64,000 nt of DNA from the NCBI RefSeq assembly GCF_900116615.1, contig NZ_FPBF01000001.1, forward strand, positions 288,294 through 352,293, read 5' to 3'. A model generated the notes under the pieces. It made no database searches, was not told the origin of the DNA, and worked only from the letters and a program-made list of their open reading frames with translations. The position numbers and the translations under genes were made by a program. Positions 34,528 through 43,302 of this stretch are shown piece by piece; position 1 is the first letter of the stretch, and every line of letters starts with the position of its first letter. The DNA is from Algoriphagus locisalis (GTDB lineage: Bacteria; Bacteroidota; Bacteroidia; Cytophagales; Cyclobacteriaceae).

Positions 34528-35717
34528 AAAAGGTGCTGTTAATTCCATCTTGGTATCCTACAAAAAAAAATCCTATACTGGGGTCATTTTTTAGAGAGCA
34601 GGCAGAATTTTTAAATCAATCTGGAAAATTCAATGTTCAAATTTTGTATGGAGAAATTCAATCAGAAAAATTTATTAAAACAGTTTGGCTTTATTTCTTA
34701 GCGCAGTTTGGTTCAATTATTAAACTTGATCATCATTTTTCATTTGTATCACCTAAATCATTCTATTTTCGAGTTCCTAATAATAGAAGAATTCCTGAAT
34801 CAGTTTTACTTTATTTCGCAAGAAAATTACATGATGAAGCATTTAAGGAGTATCTAAAATTTAATGAGATGCCCGATTTAATCCATGCTCAAAGTGGGAT
34901 GGATGCTGGGATTTATGCGCATTTCCTTTCTAAGAAACATAATGTTCCATTTTTGATTCTTGAACATCAGGTTTTCATTTTTCATTATTATTCAAAACTT
35001 AAAGCAAAACTTGTTCTTCAAGCTTTCGCAGCTGCTAGCAAAACTGCTGCAGTAAGCTATGATGAGCGTCGTCAAATTTTGATGAATCAATCTTTATGCA
35101 ATCCTGAAGTAATCTGGAATTTCGTGGATGAAAGTCGCTATGAAATTGATTTGTCAAAGAGAAGAAAAAAATTTACTGTCATTACTATTCTTAATTCCTT
35201 ACCAATAAAAGGGGCGGTTGATTTCTTGGATGCCATGGTTCTACTTAGACAAGCTAATCCTGAAATTGAATTTATCATGGTTGGTAAGGGTGCAGATGAA
35301 CATTCTGCTGATCGTGACAATAGTCTTTTTATTCAAAAAAGTAAAGAATTGGGGGTTTTTGAAATGGGAGAATTTCTACCTTATGTACCACGGGAGGATA
35401 TTTCGAATGTGCTTAACGAAGCCCATGTATTTGTGTCTCCTACGATTCAAGAACCTCATGGTATAGCAGTTCGCGAGGCCATGATGTGTGGACTACCAAT
35501 TATCAGTACTGCAAATGGTGGGGTAGAAGATAGCATTACTCCAGAAACTGGTATTGTTGTTCCTGTTAGGAGACCACAGGATATGGTAAATGCAATATTG
35601 AAGGTAAAAGAGAACTATTCTAATTATTCTTCGACGAAGATTCGTGAATTAGCTATAGATCAATGTGGAAAAACTACTTTTTTAAATAAAATGGTTCAGT
35701 TTTACAATGTCCCTTAA
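34524..35717 (+). CDS. GT4-family glycosyltransferase
   Basis: The 397-residue GT-B protein has an N-terminal LIPSWYPTKKNPILGSFFREQ, DLIHAQSG and a C-terminal nucleotide-sugar site. The site includes LNSLPIKGAVDFLDAM, IEFIMVGKGAD, VFVSPTIQEPHGIAVREAMMCGLPIIST and GIVVPVRRPQDM. The EPHGIAVREAM segment is the E-x7-E motif of retaining GT4 enzymes. It is coupled to the gene before (4-bp overlap) and after (11-bp overlap). Donor sugar not predictable. Confidence 0.92.
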   Translation: MKKVLLIPSWYPTKKNPILGSFFREQAEFLNQSGKFNVQILYGEIQSEKFIKTVWLYFLAQFGSIIKLDHHFSFVSPKSFYFRVPNNRRIPESVLLYFARKLHDEAFKEYLKFNEMPDLIHAQSGMDAGIYAHFLSKKHNVPFLILEHQVFIFHYYSKLKAKLVLQAFAAASKTAAVSYDERRQILMNQSLCNPEVIWNFVDESRYEIDLSKRRKKFTVITILNSLPIKGAVDFLDAMVLLRQANPEIEFIMVGKGADEHSADRDNSLFIQKSKELGVFEMGEFLPYVPREDISNVLNEAHVFVSPTIQEPHGIAVREAMMCGLPIISTANGGVEDSITPETGIVVPVRRPQDMVNAILKVKENYSNYSSTKIRELAIDQCGKTTFLNKMVQFYNVP

Positions 35718-36627
35718 CTTGTTCCAAGTTTCTGTTATTATTCCAGTTTATAATGTAGGTCACTTTGTAGAGGAGGCGGTGAAATCAGCTTTAACCCAAT
35801 CTGAAGTGGCAGAGGTGATTTTGGTAGATGATGGATCAAAGGATAATTCTCTATCTGTTTGCCAGCGATTAAGTAGGGAATATGAAAGGGTGAAATTGTT
35901 TACTCATGAAGGAGGGAAAAATCTAGGGGTTTGCCAAAGTCGTAATCTTGGGATTAGAATGGCCAAACACAAGTTTATTGCATTTTTGGACGCAGATGAT
36001 TGGTATTTTCCTGCAAGATTTGCCAAGGACAAAGTATTATTCAGTAACCCAGCGGTAATGGCCGTATTTTCAGTATGGGCAATACATTATCCTAATGGAA
36101 GAGAAGAAGTTTTTGGGTTTTCTGATAACTTTTTCGAGAAATTAAACTCGAAGAGTATCAAGGAAATTTATTGTTATATCATGACCCATGATATAATTTT
36201 GGGGCATACCAATGCCAATACATTTAGAAAATCTGTTTTTGAACAAGTAGGATATTTTGATGATAGACTTAAGCTTCATGAGGATACAGAATTGTGGAGC
36301 CGTATAGCAAGGGTTTGCTTATTTCACCCAGCCGAATTTAGTAGACCCGTATCTGTTGCTAGAAGACATGATAAAAACACGATTATTCAAAGATCCAAAA
36401 AATCAAAGTTATTGTTTTTATGGGTTTGGTTGGATAATATCGGATTAGAAAACTTAATGGATTGTGAGTTAAGAAATTTGGTTTATCTCTACGCTAGGGC
36501 TCAGTCTAATGGAATCAAATCAAATTTATCAAGGAGGTTGCTATTTAAAGTCTATATGACTTTTTTGATTCCTATTAGAAATATCTTTACAAGATGGTTT
36601 TATAAGTCACAAATGAAGGTAAATTAA
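35707..36627 (+). CDS. GT2-family glycosyltransferase
   Basis: The 306-residue GT-A protein has VSVIIPVYNVGHFVEEAVKS, VILVDDGSKDNS, GVCQSRNLGIRMAKHKFIAF and the DXD-type LDADDWY, then LKLHEDTELWSRI near residue 195 as the catalytic ED motif. It should add one sugar to the repeat unit at the cytoplasmic face. It starts inside the previous gene (ATGTCC), supporting translational coupling. Confidence 0.92.
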   Translation: MSLNLFQVSVIIPVYNVGHFVEEAVKSALTQSEVAEVILVDDGSKDNSLSVCQRLSREYERVKLFTHEGGKNLGVCQSRNLGIRMAKHKFIAFLDADDWYFPARFAKDKVLFSNPAVMAVFSVWAIHYPNGREEVFGFSDNFFEKLNSKSIKEIYCYIMTHDIILGHTNANTFRKSVFEQVGYFDDRLKLHEDTELWSRIARVCLFHPAEFSRPVSVARRHDKNTIIQRSKKSKLLFLWVWLDNIGLENLMDCELRNLVYLYARAQSNGIKSNLSRRLLFKVYMTFLIPIRNIFTRWFYKSQMKVN

Positions 36628-36628
36628 A

Positions 36629-37504
36629 TTGGATATTTCTATAGTTATACCTTATTACAAAGACCTTCAAAACCTAATTCTATTGCTTGCACAGTTAGAA
36701 AATCAATCTTTACCCTATAAGCAATGGGAAGCTATCGTTGTAAATAATGACCCCGAAATACCATTGAGGCTTTCTGACGGATTTTCAATTTCCTATAATT
36801 TAAGGATTTTGGAAGAGACAATTCCTGGATCATATGCCGCCAGAAATATGGGAATTGCAAATGCTAAAGGGGAAATCCTTGCATTTACGGATTCAGACTG
36901 TTTACCCGACCGGGATTGGTTGAAAAACGCTTGGAATCTTTTTTCACAGGATTTCAAAAAAGAAATTGGAATTCTTACCGGACCTGTCCCCTTGTTTTTC
37001 AAAAATCCCAAGGCACTTTCCGATGCAGAAGTGTATGAAAAATACACTGGTTTTACTACAGAATCCTATGCCATGGCAGGCCATGCCATTACTGCCAATT
37101 GGTTCTCCTATAAATCAGTTTTAGAAGAATTTGGAGGATTTGATGCCCAATTGAAGTCCAATGGAGACTCTGATTTATCTGGTAAAATAAGTCAGGCATA
37201 TCAAGTCGTTTACACAGATGATATTAAAGTATTGCATCCTGCCCGGTACTATACCCGAGATTTGGTCCATAAATACAAGCGGCTGCTTGGAGGGACTTAT
37301 ACCAGGAAGTATCAAGAAAATCGGCAAGGTTTTCGTATTTTCTTTTTAGATTTTTTAGTGAAAAGATATCGATTTGCCATAAAAAAGATTTTTACTGTTA
37401 CACCTAAAGAATCATGGGCAATCCTCAAAGTCTGCCATGCCATTAATCAAGGAGCATTTAAAGAATTTAACAACTTAGTCAAAGGTGGTGATACCAAACG
37501 ATAA
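36629..37504 (+). CDS. GT2-family glycosyltransferase
   Basis: The 291-residue protein starts with TTG (MDISIVIPYYKD), one base after the previous stop. It has the GT2 pattern WEAIVVNNDPE, GSYAARNMGIANAKGEILAFTDSDC (DSD motif), and GGFDAQLKSNGDSDLSGKI (GDSD near the catalytic site). A C-terminal basic region may be membrane-associated. Donor unknown. Confidence 0.9.
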   Translation: MDISIVIPYYKDLQNLILLLAQLENQSLPYKQWEAIVVNNDPEIPLRLSDGFSISYNLRILEETIPGSYAARNMGIANAKGEILAFTDSDCLPDRDWLKNAWNLFSQDFKKEIGILTGPVPLFFKNPKALSDAEVYEKYTGFTTESYAMAGHAITANWFSYKSVLEEFGGFDAQLKSNGDSDLSGKISQAYQVVYTDDIKVLHPARYYTRDLVHKYKRLLGGTYTRKYQENRQGFRIFFLDFLVKRYRFAIKKIFTVTPKESWAILKVCHAINQGAFKEFNNLVKGGDTKR

Positions 37505-37513
37505 GATTAAAAT

Positions 37514-38173
37514 ATGTTAGGAGCTATTAAAAAGAAGTTTTACGATTTCTATACACAAAAGCATAGGCTAATTCAAAAACCAAATTTTGAGAATATGCCA
37601 ACTCCGGAAATTGGATACAAACATGTTGAAAATGGGGGACTTCTGGCGAATAGAGAGCAGTTGTTAGGGCTGCTTCCACATAATGGAATCGTTGCTGAAT
37701 TGGGAGTTGCTCATGGAGATTTCAGTAGGAAGATTTTGGAGATTAATAAACCATCCAAATTACATTTAGTTGATGTATGGCAAAGTGAACGATATCCTGA
37801 AAAGCTTTTCCATGAGGTAAGTCAAAAGTTTCAAAAAGAGAAGGAAGAGGGAAAAGTGGTGATCAATCGTGGCCTTTCCACAGAGGTAGTGGATCAATTT
37901 CCAGATGCATATTTTGATTGGATCTATATTGATACCGCTCATACCTATTTGGTGACTAAAGCAGAGTTGGAGTCTTACCTACCAAAGATGAAAGTTGGAG
38001 GAGTTATAGCTGGTCATGATTTTATTGTAGGGGAGATTGATGTACCCTGGAAATACGGCGTGATTGAGGCAGTGTATGAGTTTTGCGAAAAGTATAACTG
38101 GGAGATCATTTATTTAACTATGGAAAGGGGGATTTCACCAAGTTTTGCAATTCGCGAAATTTCAAAAGGATGA
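37514..38173 (+). CDS. Class I SAM-dependent methyltransferase
   Basis: The 219-residue protein has GIVAELGVAHGDFSRKILEI (SAM loop), LHLVDVWQSERY, VINRGLSTEVVDQFPDAYFD, WIYIDTAHTY and GGVIAGHDF. This is the Methyltransf_24-like fold with the Asp/His residues found in sugar methyltransferases of the MycE/TylF type. It lies 9 bp after one GT2 gene and overlaps the next by 4 bp, so it probably methylates a sugar of the same glycan. Confidence 0.8.
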   Translation: MLGAIKKKFYDFYTQKHRLIQKPNFENMPTPEIGYKHVENGGLLANREQLLGLLPHNGIVAELGVAHGDFSRKILEINKPSKLHLVDVWQSERYPEKLFHEVSQKFQKEKEEGKVVINRGLSTEVVDQFPDAYFDWIYIDTAHTYLVTKAELESYLPKMKVGGVIAGHDFIVGEIDVPWKYGVIEAVYEFCEKYNWEIIYLTMERGISPSFAIREISKG

Positions 38174-39120
38174 AACCACTAGTTTCCATAATTATCCCTG
38201 TATATAACAAGGCTGCTTTTGTTATAGAGACTTTGGATTCAGCTTTGGGACAGAGCTATCCGAATATCGAACTGATCCTGGTGAATGACGGCAGCACTGA
38301 TGGATCCATGGCAATCTTGGAAACGTATCAGTCAAATTTCCCTGATAAAATTAATTTGATAAATCAGCCTAATGGTGGTGTCTCCAAAGCTACCAATGTA
38401 GGGATCCAAGCAAGTAAGGGCGAGTATATCCAGTTTTTGGATGCGGATGACATCCTATCTCCGGATAAGATTTTTCAACAAATAAAACTTCTTGAAAATA
38501 AAGATTCCAAAGTAATGGCATCTTGTGAATGGGTAAATTTCAAGGAGGATATTGTGGAGTTTTCAAGTCCACCTTATGGAGTTTTTAAGGATTTTGAATC
38601 AGGATTAGATCTGCAGCTTAGGTTCTGGAACAATCAGGAAATGATGGCTATCTCTTCCTATTTAACCCATCGTAAACTTATCGAAAAGACAGAGCCTTGG
38701 GATGAGAACTTGACGATCAATCAGGATGGGGAGTTTTTTATGAGAGTATTACTCCAGGCCAGCAAAGTGCTTTTTGAACCGACTGAACGAGTTTATTACA
38801 GACAGCCCGGGCTATCCAATGTTTCCCAGCAGAAGTCCGAAAAAGCATATACCTCACTTTTGGATTCTTACAAAGCCTATGAGCGGAATGTGCTTTCTGC
38901 AGAAGACTCACATCGAGTTAGGAAGGCCCTAAAAAAAGTCTATCAGAAGTTTATCTACGATTGCTTTCCGAATTACCCTCATTTGGTAGCGAAAGCGGAA
39001 GTATTGATGAAGGCTTTAAATGTTTCTGAAAAAACCTTTATAGGGGGACCGAAATTCCAGCAGCTTTCCCGTCTAATAGGTTTTAAAAATGCCCTTCTGC
39101 TTAAAAGATTATTAAAATAA
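38170..39120 (+). CDS. GT2-family glycosyltransferase
   Basis: The 316-residue protein has LVSIIIPVYNKAAFVIETLD, LILVNDGSTDGSM, INQPNGGVSKATNVGIQASKGE, YIQFLDADDIL and NLTINQDGEFFMRVL (the D-x-D and ED-like motifs of GT2). It overlaps the methyltransferase gene by 4 bp (ATGA). Donor and acceptor unknown. Confidence 0.92.
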   Translation: MKPLVSIIIPVYNKAAFVIETLDSALGQSYPNIELILVNDGSTDGSMAILETYQSNFPDKINLINQPNGGVSKATNVGIQASKGEYIQFLDADDILSPDKIFQQIKLLENKDSKVMASCEWVNFKEDIVEFSSPPYGVFKDFESGLDLQLRFWNNQEMMAISSYLTHRKLIEKTEPWDENLTINQDGEFFMRVLLQASKVLFEPTERVYYRQPGLSNVSQQKSEKAYTSLLDSYKAYERNVLSAEDSHRVRKALKKVYQKFIYDCFPNYPHLVAKAEVLMKALNVSEKTFIGGPKFQQLSRLIGFKNALLLKRLLK

Positions 39121-39177
39121 AAAAAATGGCCCACAAATGATCAGTATAGAAAAGATATTGGTTAAAAAAACTTTAAA

Positions 39178-39858
39178 ATGATCAAAGCTAAGTTTAAACG
39201 ATTGATCCGCTTAATTAGGAAAAATTTAAGAAAGAATCCTGATAAATTCTTGAAAGAAGTTTCTGGAGTAGTTCATATAGGCGCGAATTCTGGACAAGAA
39301 AGGGGACTATACAGAATATACCAGTTAGATGTAATCTGGATTGAGCCAATTCCTGAAGTTTTCGAGCAACTTATTGATAATTTAAAAGACTTTAAGAACC
39401 AACGTGCATTTCAAGCCCTTGTTACAGATTTCGATAATAAGAAATATGAATTTCATATTGCAAATAATAATGGAGGTTCATCATCCATATTAGATCTGAA
39501 ACAGCACAAGGATATTTGGCCTGAAGTCCACTATACTAAGAATGTGGAACTTAAAAGTACAACCTTAACTACTCTATTTAAGAAGGAATATATAGACCTA
39601 AAGAATTATCAAGCATTGATAATGGACACACAAGGTTCGGAATTACATGTCTTACAAGGCAGCCTTCCAATTCTAAATAATTTTAAATTCATTAAACTTG
39701 AAGTGCCTGATTTTGAGTCATATGAAGGGTGTTGCCAGCTTTCAGACATCAAGCACTTTATGGCTGAACATGGATATAAAGAATTCTCGCGTAATAAATT
39801 TGCAAGTCGAACTTCAGTAGGTAGCTACTTCGATATTGTCTATAAAAGGAAAGACTAA
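39178..39858 (+). CDS. FkbM-family methyltransferase
   Basis: The 226-residue protein has VVHIGANSGQERGLYRIY, VIWIEPIPEVFEQL, NNNGGSSSIL and ALIMDTQGSELHVLQGS with FIKLEVPDF. This is the short FkbM form common in EPS loci. The gaps of 57 bp before and 121 bp after hold no genes. It likely O-methylates a sugar. Confidence 0.85.
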   Translation: MIKAKFKRLIRLIRKNLRKNPDKFLKEVSGVVHIGANSGQERGLYRIYQLDVIWIEPIPEVFEQLIDNLKDFKNQRAFQALVTDFDNKKYEFHIANNNGGSSSILDLKQHKDIWPEVHYTKNVELKSTTLTTLFKKEYIDLKNYQALIMDTQGSELHVLQGSLPILNNFKFIKLEVPDFESYEGCCQLSDIKHFMAEHGYKEFSRNKFASRTSVGSYFDIVYKRKD

Positions 39859-39979
39859 TAAAAGCGGATGTTTTCGTGCAATTTCATTATCACTAAGGTT
39901 ATTTTATAGACTATGGAAAGAATAAACAGGTTCCTAAGAAATCACCAATTATGAAAGAATATAATTCCATAACTAGCTA

Positions 39980-40909
39980 TTGTTTTCTATAATCATCCCG
40001 CTTTTCAATAAAGCCGCTTACGTACAGCGAGCAATAGATTCTGTTTTAAATCAATCAGTTCATGAATTTGAGATTATCGTAGTTGATGATGGATCTACTG
40101 ATGAGAGTGGAGTGTTGGTATTCAGCACTTATGGGCAAAAGGTGAAATACCTTCATCAGGAAAACCACGGGGTCTCAGCTGCCAGAAATAGAGGAGTCGA
40201 AGAAGCAAAATTTCCCTATATAGCTTTTTTGGATGCAGATGATTACTGGCACCCAGATTATTTATTTTGGATGAAATCTGTTCTGGACAGATTCCCTGAG
40301 GCAACCTTGTTTGGAAGCTCATATTCCAATGAAGAGATGCCAGTAAAAATTGAAAATCCTATTACTTTAGAAATTGACGATTATTTCATAAAAGCAGTAT
40401 ACAATACCTTATTCACTTCCTCTTCAACAATTATTCACCAAGATTTTTTCAAACAAAATGAAGGGTTTAAAGCTCATTTGATAAAGGGTGAGGACATAGA
40501 TGTTTGGCTAAGGGCTTTTGCATGGTTTGGAAAAGCCTATTATGTTCAAGCCCCATTGATGCATTACGATTTGGACGCATCAGATAGTTTGAAAAATACT
40601 CCCAGCCTTAGTTGTACAATTTTCACAGAAATGTTCAAGCCCGATTATGCCATATTCACTAAAGATTCCTCTTGGAGTGTTTTCCAGGATAAGTATTTGA
40701 CCCTTAATCTTTATCAATATTTTGATTCGGGAGCTAATTTTTCGATGGGTCAAAACTTATTAAAACAAAGATCGAATTCTTATCCTTTGACTCAGATTCT
40801 CTATTTGCTTCCTTTCTCATTTTTTAAGTTTGCTTTAAAACACCCCAGATTAAAAAAACTTATTAGAAACTATTTGAAATTCTGTTTTAGGTATATCTAC
40901 ACCCAATGA
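39980..40909 (+). CDS. GT2-family glycosyltransferase
   Basis: The 309-residue protein begins with TTG (MFSIIIPLFNKAAYVQRAID, a normal GT2 start). It has IIVVDDGSTDESG, HGVSAARNRGVEEAKFPYIA, FLDADDYWHP and LIKGEDIDVWLRAFAW (ED motif). It overlaps the following GT4 gene by 4 bp. Donor unknown. Confidence 0.9.
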   Translation: MFSIIIPLFNKAAYVQRAIDSVLNQSVHEFEIIVVDDGSTDESGVLVFSTYGQKVKYLHQENHGVSAARNRGVEEAKFPYIAFLDADDYWHPDYLFWMKSVLDRFPEATLFGSSYSNEEMPVKIENPITLEIDDYFIKAVYNTLFTSSSTIIHQDFFKQNEGFKAHLIKGEDIDVWLRAFAWFGKAYYVQAPLMHYDLDASDSLKNTPSLSCTIFTEMFKPDYAIFTKDSSWSVFQDKYLTLNLYQYFDSGANFSMGQNLLKQRSNSYPLTQILYLLPFSFFKFALKHPRLKKLIRNYLKFCFRYIYTQ

Positions 40910-42132
40910 AAGTTGTCAGAATTGTATCTGAACTAGATTTTGGTGGGGTGGAAAAGGTATTGGCCAATTCCTTGCCTGCACTTCAAAAACAAAAAGGCTT
41001 GGAACTCAAACTGATTGTATTGGGTCAAGGCGGAAAAGTAGCTGAAGAATTAGCCGCCAAAGGGATCCCACTCCAGATTCTAGGTTTCAATCCCAAAATC
41101 CCCAATTTCAAATTGCTTAGGAAAATCAAAGGCATTATAAAAGAGTTTGGACCCGATGTAGTCCATGCCCAGGGAGGGGAGGCAAATTTCCATGGTATTT
41201 GGGCAGCTAAATTTTCTAACGTTCCTTTGATTATCGGAGAGGAAATTGGAATTCCAAATCACCATTCTTTTTGGAGGTATGTTTTTAAATGGGTTTATAA
41301 AAAAGCTGATTTCATAATTACAATTTCTGAGGCAGTAAAAAGGAATGTTGTGGAGTTAGGAGAAGTAGAGGAAGAGAAAGTGAAGGTGGTTTATAATCCA
41401 GTGGGTAGTCAGTTGACAGTTGTTAGTGATCAGTTGGAAGCGTTTAAAGATAATGGGCAAGAGAGCGCCCAAGTTGCAAGAGAGGAAAAAAAGAAAAGAG
41501 ATTTCTCACCTCGTGCCTCAGTTCGAAATGACCAAAATACGAGTGATTCAGCCTTTGTTTTTGTTACTACCTGTCGTTTCGTGCCGATAAAGAACTTGGA
41601 TCGATTGTTAATAGCCTTTGATGAGTTGGTAAAGGAGAATCAGGGTAGACAGATTTTCCTTAAGATTATTGGAGATGGCCCTGAGCGGCAGAATTTAGAT
41701 TTCAGAATTCAGAATTTAGAATTAGGAAATCATGTGGAATTAGTAGGCTTCCAGCAAGATATTTGGCCTTTTTTGCAAGAAGCAGATGCCTTTGTTCTTC
41801 CATCACTTCAAGAAGGTTCTTCGGTTTCTTTGGCTGAGGCCATGAGTGCCGGACTTCCCAGTATAGTCACCAAAGTAGGAGGAGCTCCGGAAATTCTTGG
41901 CAAATCCCAATCGGGAATCTTAATTGATCCACTCAGCACTTCCGAAATTCAAAATGCTATGCAGTCGTTTTTAGATCTTTCAGTTGATGAGCGAAAGGAA
42001 ATAGGCCTCCGAGCTAAAGAAGAAGCAAAGCGTTTTTCTGTTGAAAATTACATTGATACGTTAATGTCCTTCTATGGACTTTCAGACTTCAACTTGCCCG
42101 CCGTGGCGGGGCCTAAGCCTTTTGACTTATGA
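40906..42132 (+). CDS. GT4-family glycosyltransferase with repeat-derived insertions
   Basis: The 408-residue protein has VVRIVSELDFGGVEKVLANS, DVVHAQGGEANFHG and VKVVYNPVGS, then TTCRFVPIKNLDRLL, KIIGDGPERQNL, VLPSLQEGSSVSLAEAMSAGLPSIV. The usual step from KVVYNP to the VTTCRFVP strand is 20-30 residues, but here about 50 residues (166-217) come between. That segment is encoded by heptamers and a palindrome tail. A second heptamer run encodes NLDFRIQNLEL, and the C-terminus (LPAVAGPKPFDL) is encoded by a CCGCCGTGGCGG palindrome. The catalytic E-x7-E region is intact, so it may still work. Confidence 0.9.
   Translation: MKVVRIVSELDFGGVEKVLANSLPALQKQKGLELKLIVLGQGGKVAEELAAKGIPLQILGFNPKIPNFKLLRKIKGIIKEFGPDVVHAQGGEANFHGIWAAKFSNVPLIIGEEIGIPNHHSFWRYVFKWVYKKADFIITISEAVKRNVVELGEVEEEKVKVVYNPVGSQLTVVSDQLEAFKDNGQESAQVAREEKKKRDFSPRASVRNDQNTSDSAFVFVTTCRFVPIKNLDRLLIAFDELVKENQGRQIFLKIIGDGPERQNLDFRIQNLELGNHVELVGFQQDIWPFLQEADAFVLPSLQEGSSVSLAEAMSAGLPSIVTKVGGAPEILGKSQSGILIDPLSTSEIQNAMQSFLDLSVDERKEIGLRAKEEAKRFSVENYIDTLMSFYGLSDFNLPAVAGPKPFDL
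41401..41560. repeat. Heptamers and palindrome tail inserted in frame in GT4 gene
   Basis: CAGTTGA, CAGTTGT, TAGTGAT, CAGTTGG lie at 41410-41437. AGAGATTTCTCACCTCGTGC with CAGTTCGAAATGACC lies at about 41498-41533, which is the tail half of the GTCATTTCGACC palindrome. A further heptamer run (AATTTAG, ATTTCAG, AATTCAG, AATTTAG, AATTAGG) is at 41692-41726 in the same gene. Confidence 0.88.
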
Positions 42133-43256
42133 TCAGGGTTCTTCACTGCATCGAGACCATCGCCTCCGGAGGTGTCGAGCAGGTTCGTTTGACTTTGGTG
42201 AGAGGTTTAGATCGATCAAAGTTCGAACATAAAATTATCTGCACTTGGGGTGGAGGGGCAATTGCTGATGCCTTTGAAGCTGAAGGGGTGGAATTGGTTC
42301 AGGTCGGATCCTTTACACATCCGTTTGAAGTCAAAAAGCACAGGAAGGTTTTAGAGGTAATCCGAAAATTCAAACCTCATATTATCCATGGGGCTATTTT
42401 TGAGGGCATGAGTATGGCTGCAATTGCGGGTGCCATAGGAGCTGTTCCTGTTCGCATTTTAGAAGAGACCTCAGAGCCAACAGGTAGAAGTAAAAAATCG
42501 ATTTGGTTGCAGCGATTATTTCTAAGGTTTTCCGATAAGATCGTTGGAATCTCTCCATCGGTAGTTCAGTTCTTAGCCGAAAAAGCCAAATTACCTGACT
42601 CAAAAATCATTTTGATCAATAACGGGGTGACTATCCCTGAATCAGCTCCTCCTTCTGAGATACATGAGTTGAAAGAGAAGTTGGGATTTAAAGAAGAGGA
42701 TTTTATTATAGGGTCTGTGGGAAGAGTCTATGATCAGGTAAAGCGGTTTTCAGATATTCTTAAAGCATTGAAGATTTTAAATGATCCGAATTTTAAGTTG
42801 CTCGTAATCGGTGATGGACCGGACTTAGCTTCCTTAAAAGAACTATCTGAAACTCTTGGCATAAGTAAGCAGGTAGTGTTTACTGGACATCAAGCCAACC
42901 CTCATCCCTTTTTTGGTACTATGGATATCTTTTGCATAGCATCTGCTCATGAGGGCTTTGGTTTGGTTGCCGCTGAGGCCATGATGCATGGACTACCTGT
43001 TATCGCCACCAAAGTAGGAGGCTTAAAGGATGTGGTAAAGGATGAGAATTCAGGTTTTTTGACACCTCCTTTTTCTCCTAATCAAATAGCAGAAAAAATC
43101 AAGATTTTGGCATCAGATCCTGAATTGCGAAATACTATGGGGCAAAAGGGAAGAGCTAGAGCTTTGGAAAACTATTCCGCTGAGCGATATTGCAAGGAAA
43201 TAGAGACCCTCTACGTTGACCTTCTTGCTACAAAAGGAATTTCAGTATTAAAATAA
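42129..43256 (+). CDS. GT4-family glycosyltransferase
   Basis: The 375-residue protein has IETIASGGVEQVRLTLVRGL, PHIIHGAIFEGMSM, DKIVGISPSVVQFL, LINNGVTIPES, GSVGRVYDQVKRFSDIL, LLVIGDGPDL and CIASAHEGFGLVAAEAMMHGLPVIAT with the E-x7-E motif. It overlaps the gene before by 4 bp. It shows no repeat insertions and can serve as a reference for its disrupted neighbour. Donor unknown. Confidence 0.93.
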   Translation: MIRVLHCIETIASGGVEQVRLTLVRGLDRSKFEHKIICTWGGGAIADAFEAEGVELVQVGSFTHPFEVKKHRKVLEVIRKFKPHIIHGAIFEGMSMAAIAGAIGAVPVRILEETSEPTGRSKKSIWLQRLFLRFSDKIVGISPSVVQFLAEKAKLPDSKIILINNGVTIPESAPPSEIHELKEKLGFKEEDFIIGSVGRVYDQVKRFSDILKALKILNDPNFKLLVIGDGPDLASLKELSETLGISKQVVFTGHQANPHPFFGTMDIFCIASAHEGFGLVAAEAMMHGLPVIATKVGGLKDVVKDENSGFLTPPFSPNQIAEKIKILASDPELRNTMGQKGRARALENYSAERYCKEIETLYVDLLATKGISVLK

Positions 43257-43257
43257 C

Positions 43258-43302
43258 TCAATTAACCTTTCACCTTTTACCACTCACCTTTCACCTTCTT
43301 TT
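43258..43302. repeat. Heptamer array (ACCTTTC-type) before polymerase-like gene
   Basis: Units ACCTTTC, ACCTTTT, ACCACTC, ACCTTTC, ACCTTCT follow in 7-bp register between 43264 and about 43298, ending at the TTG start (43303). Confidence 0.85.
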
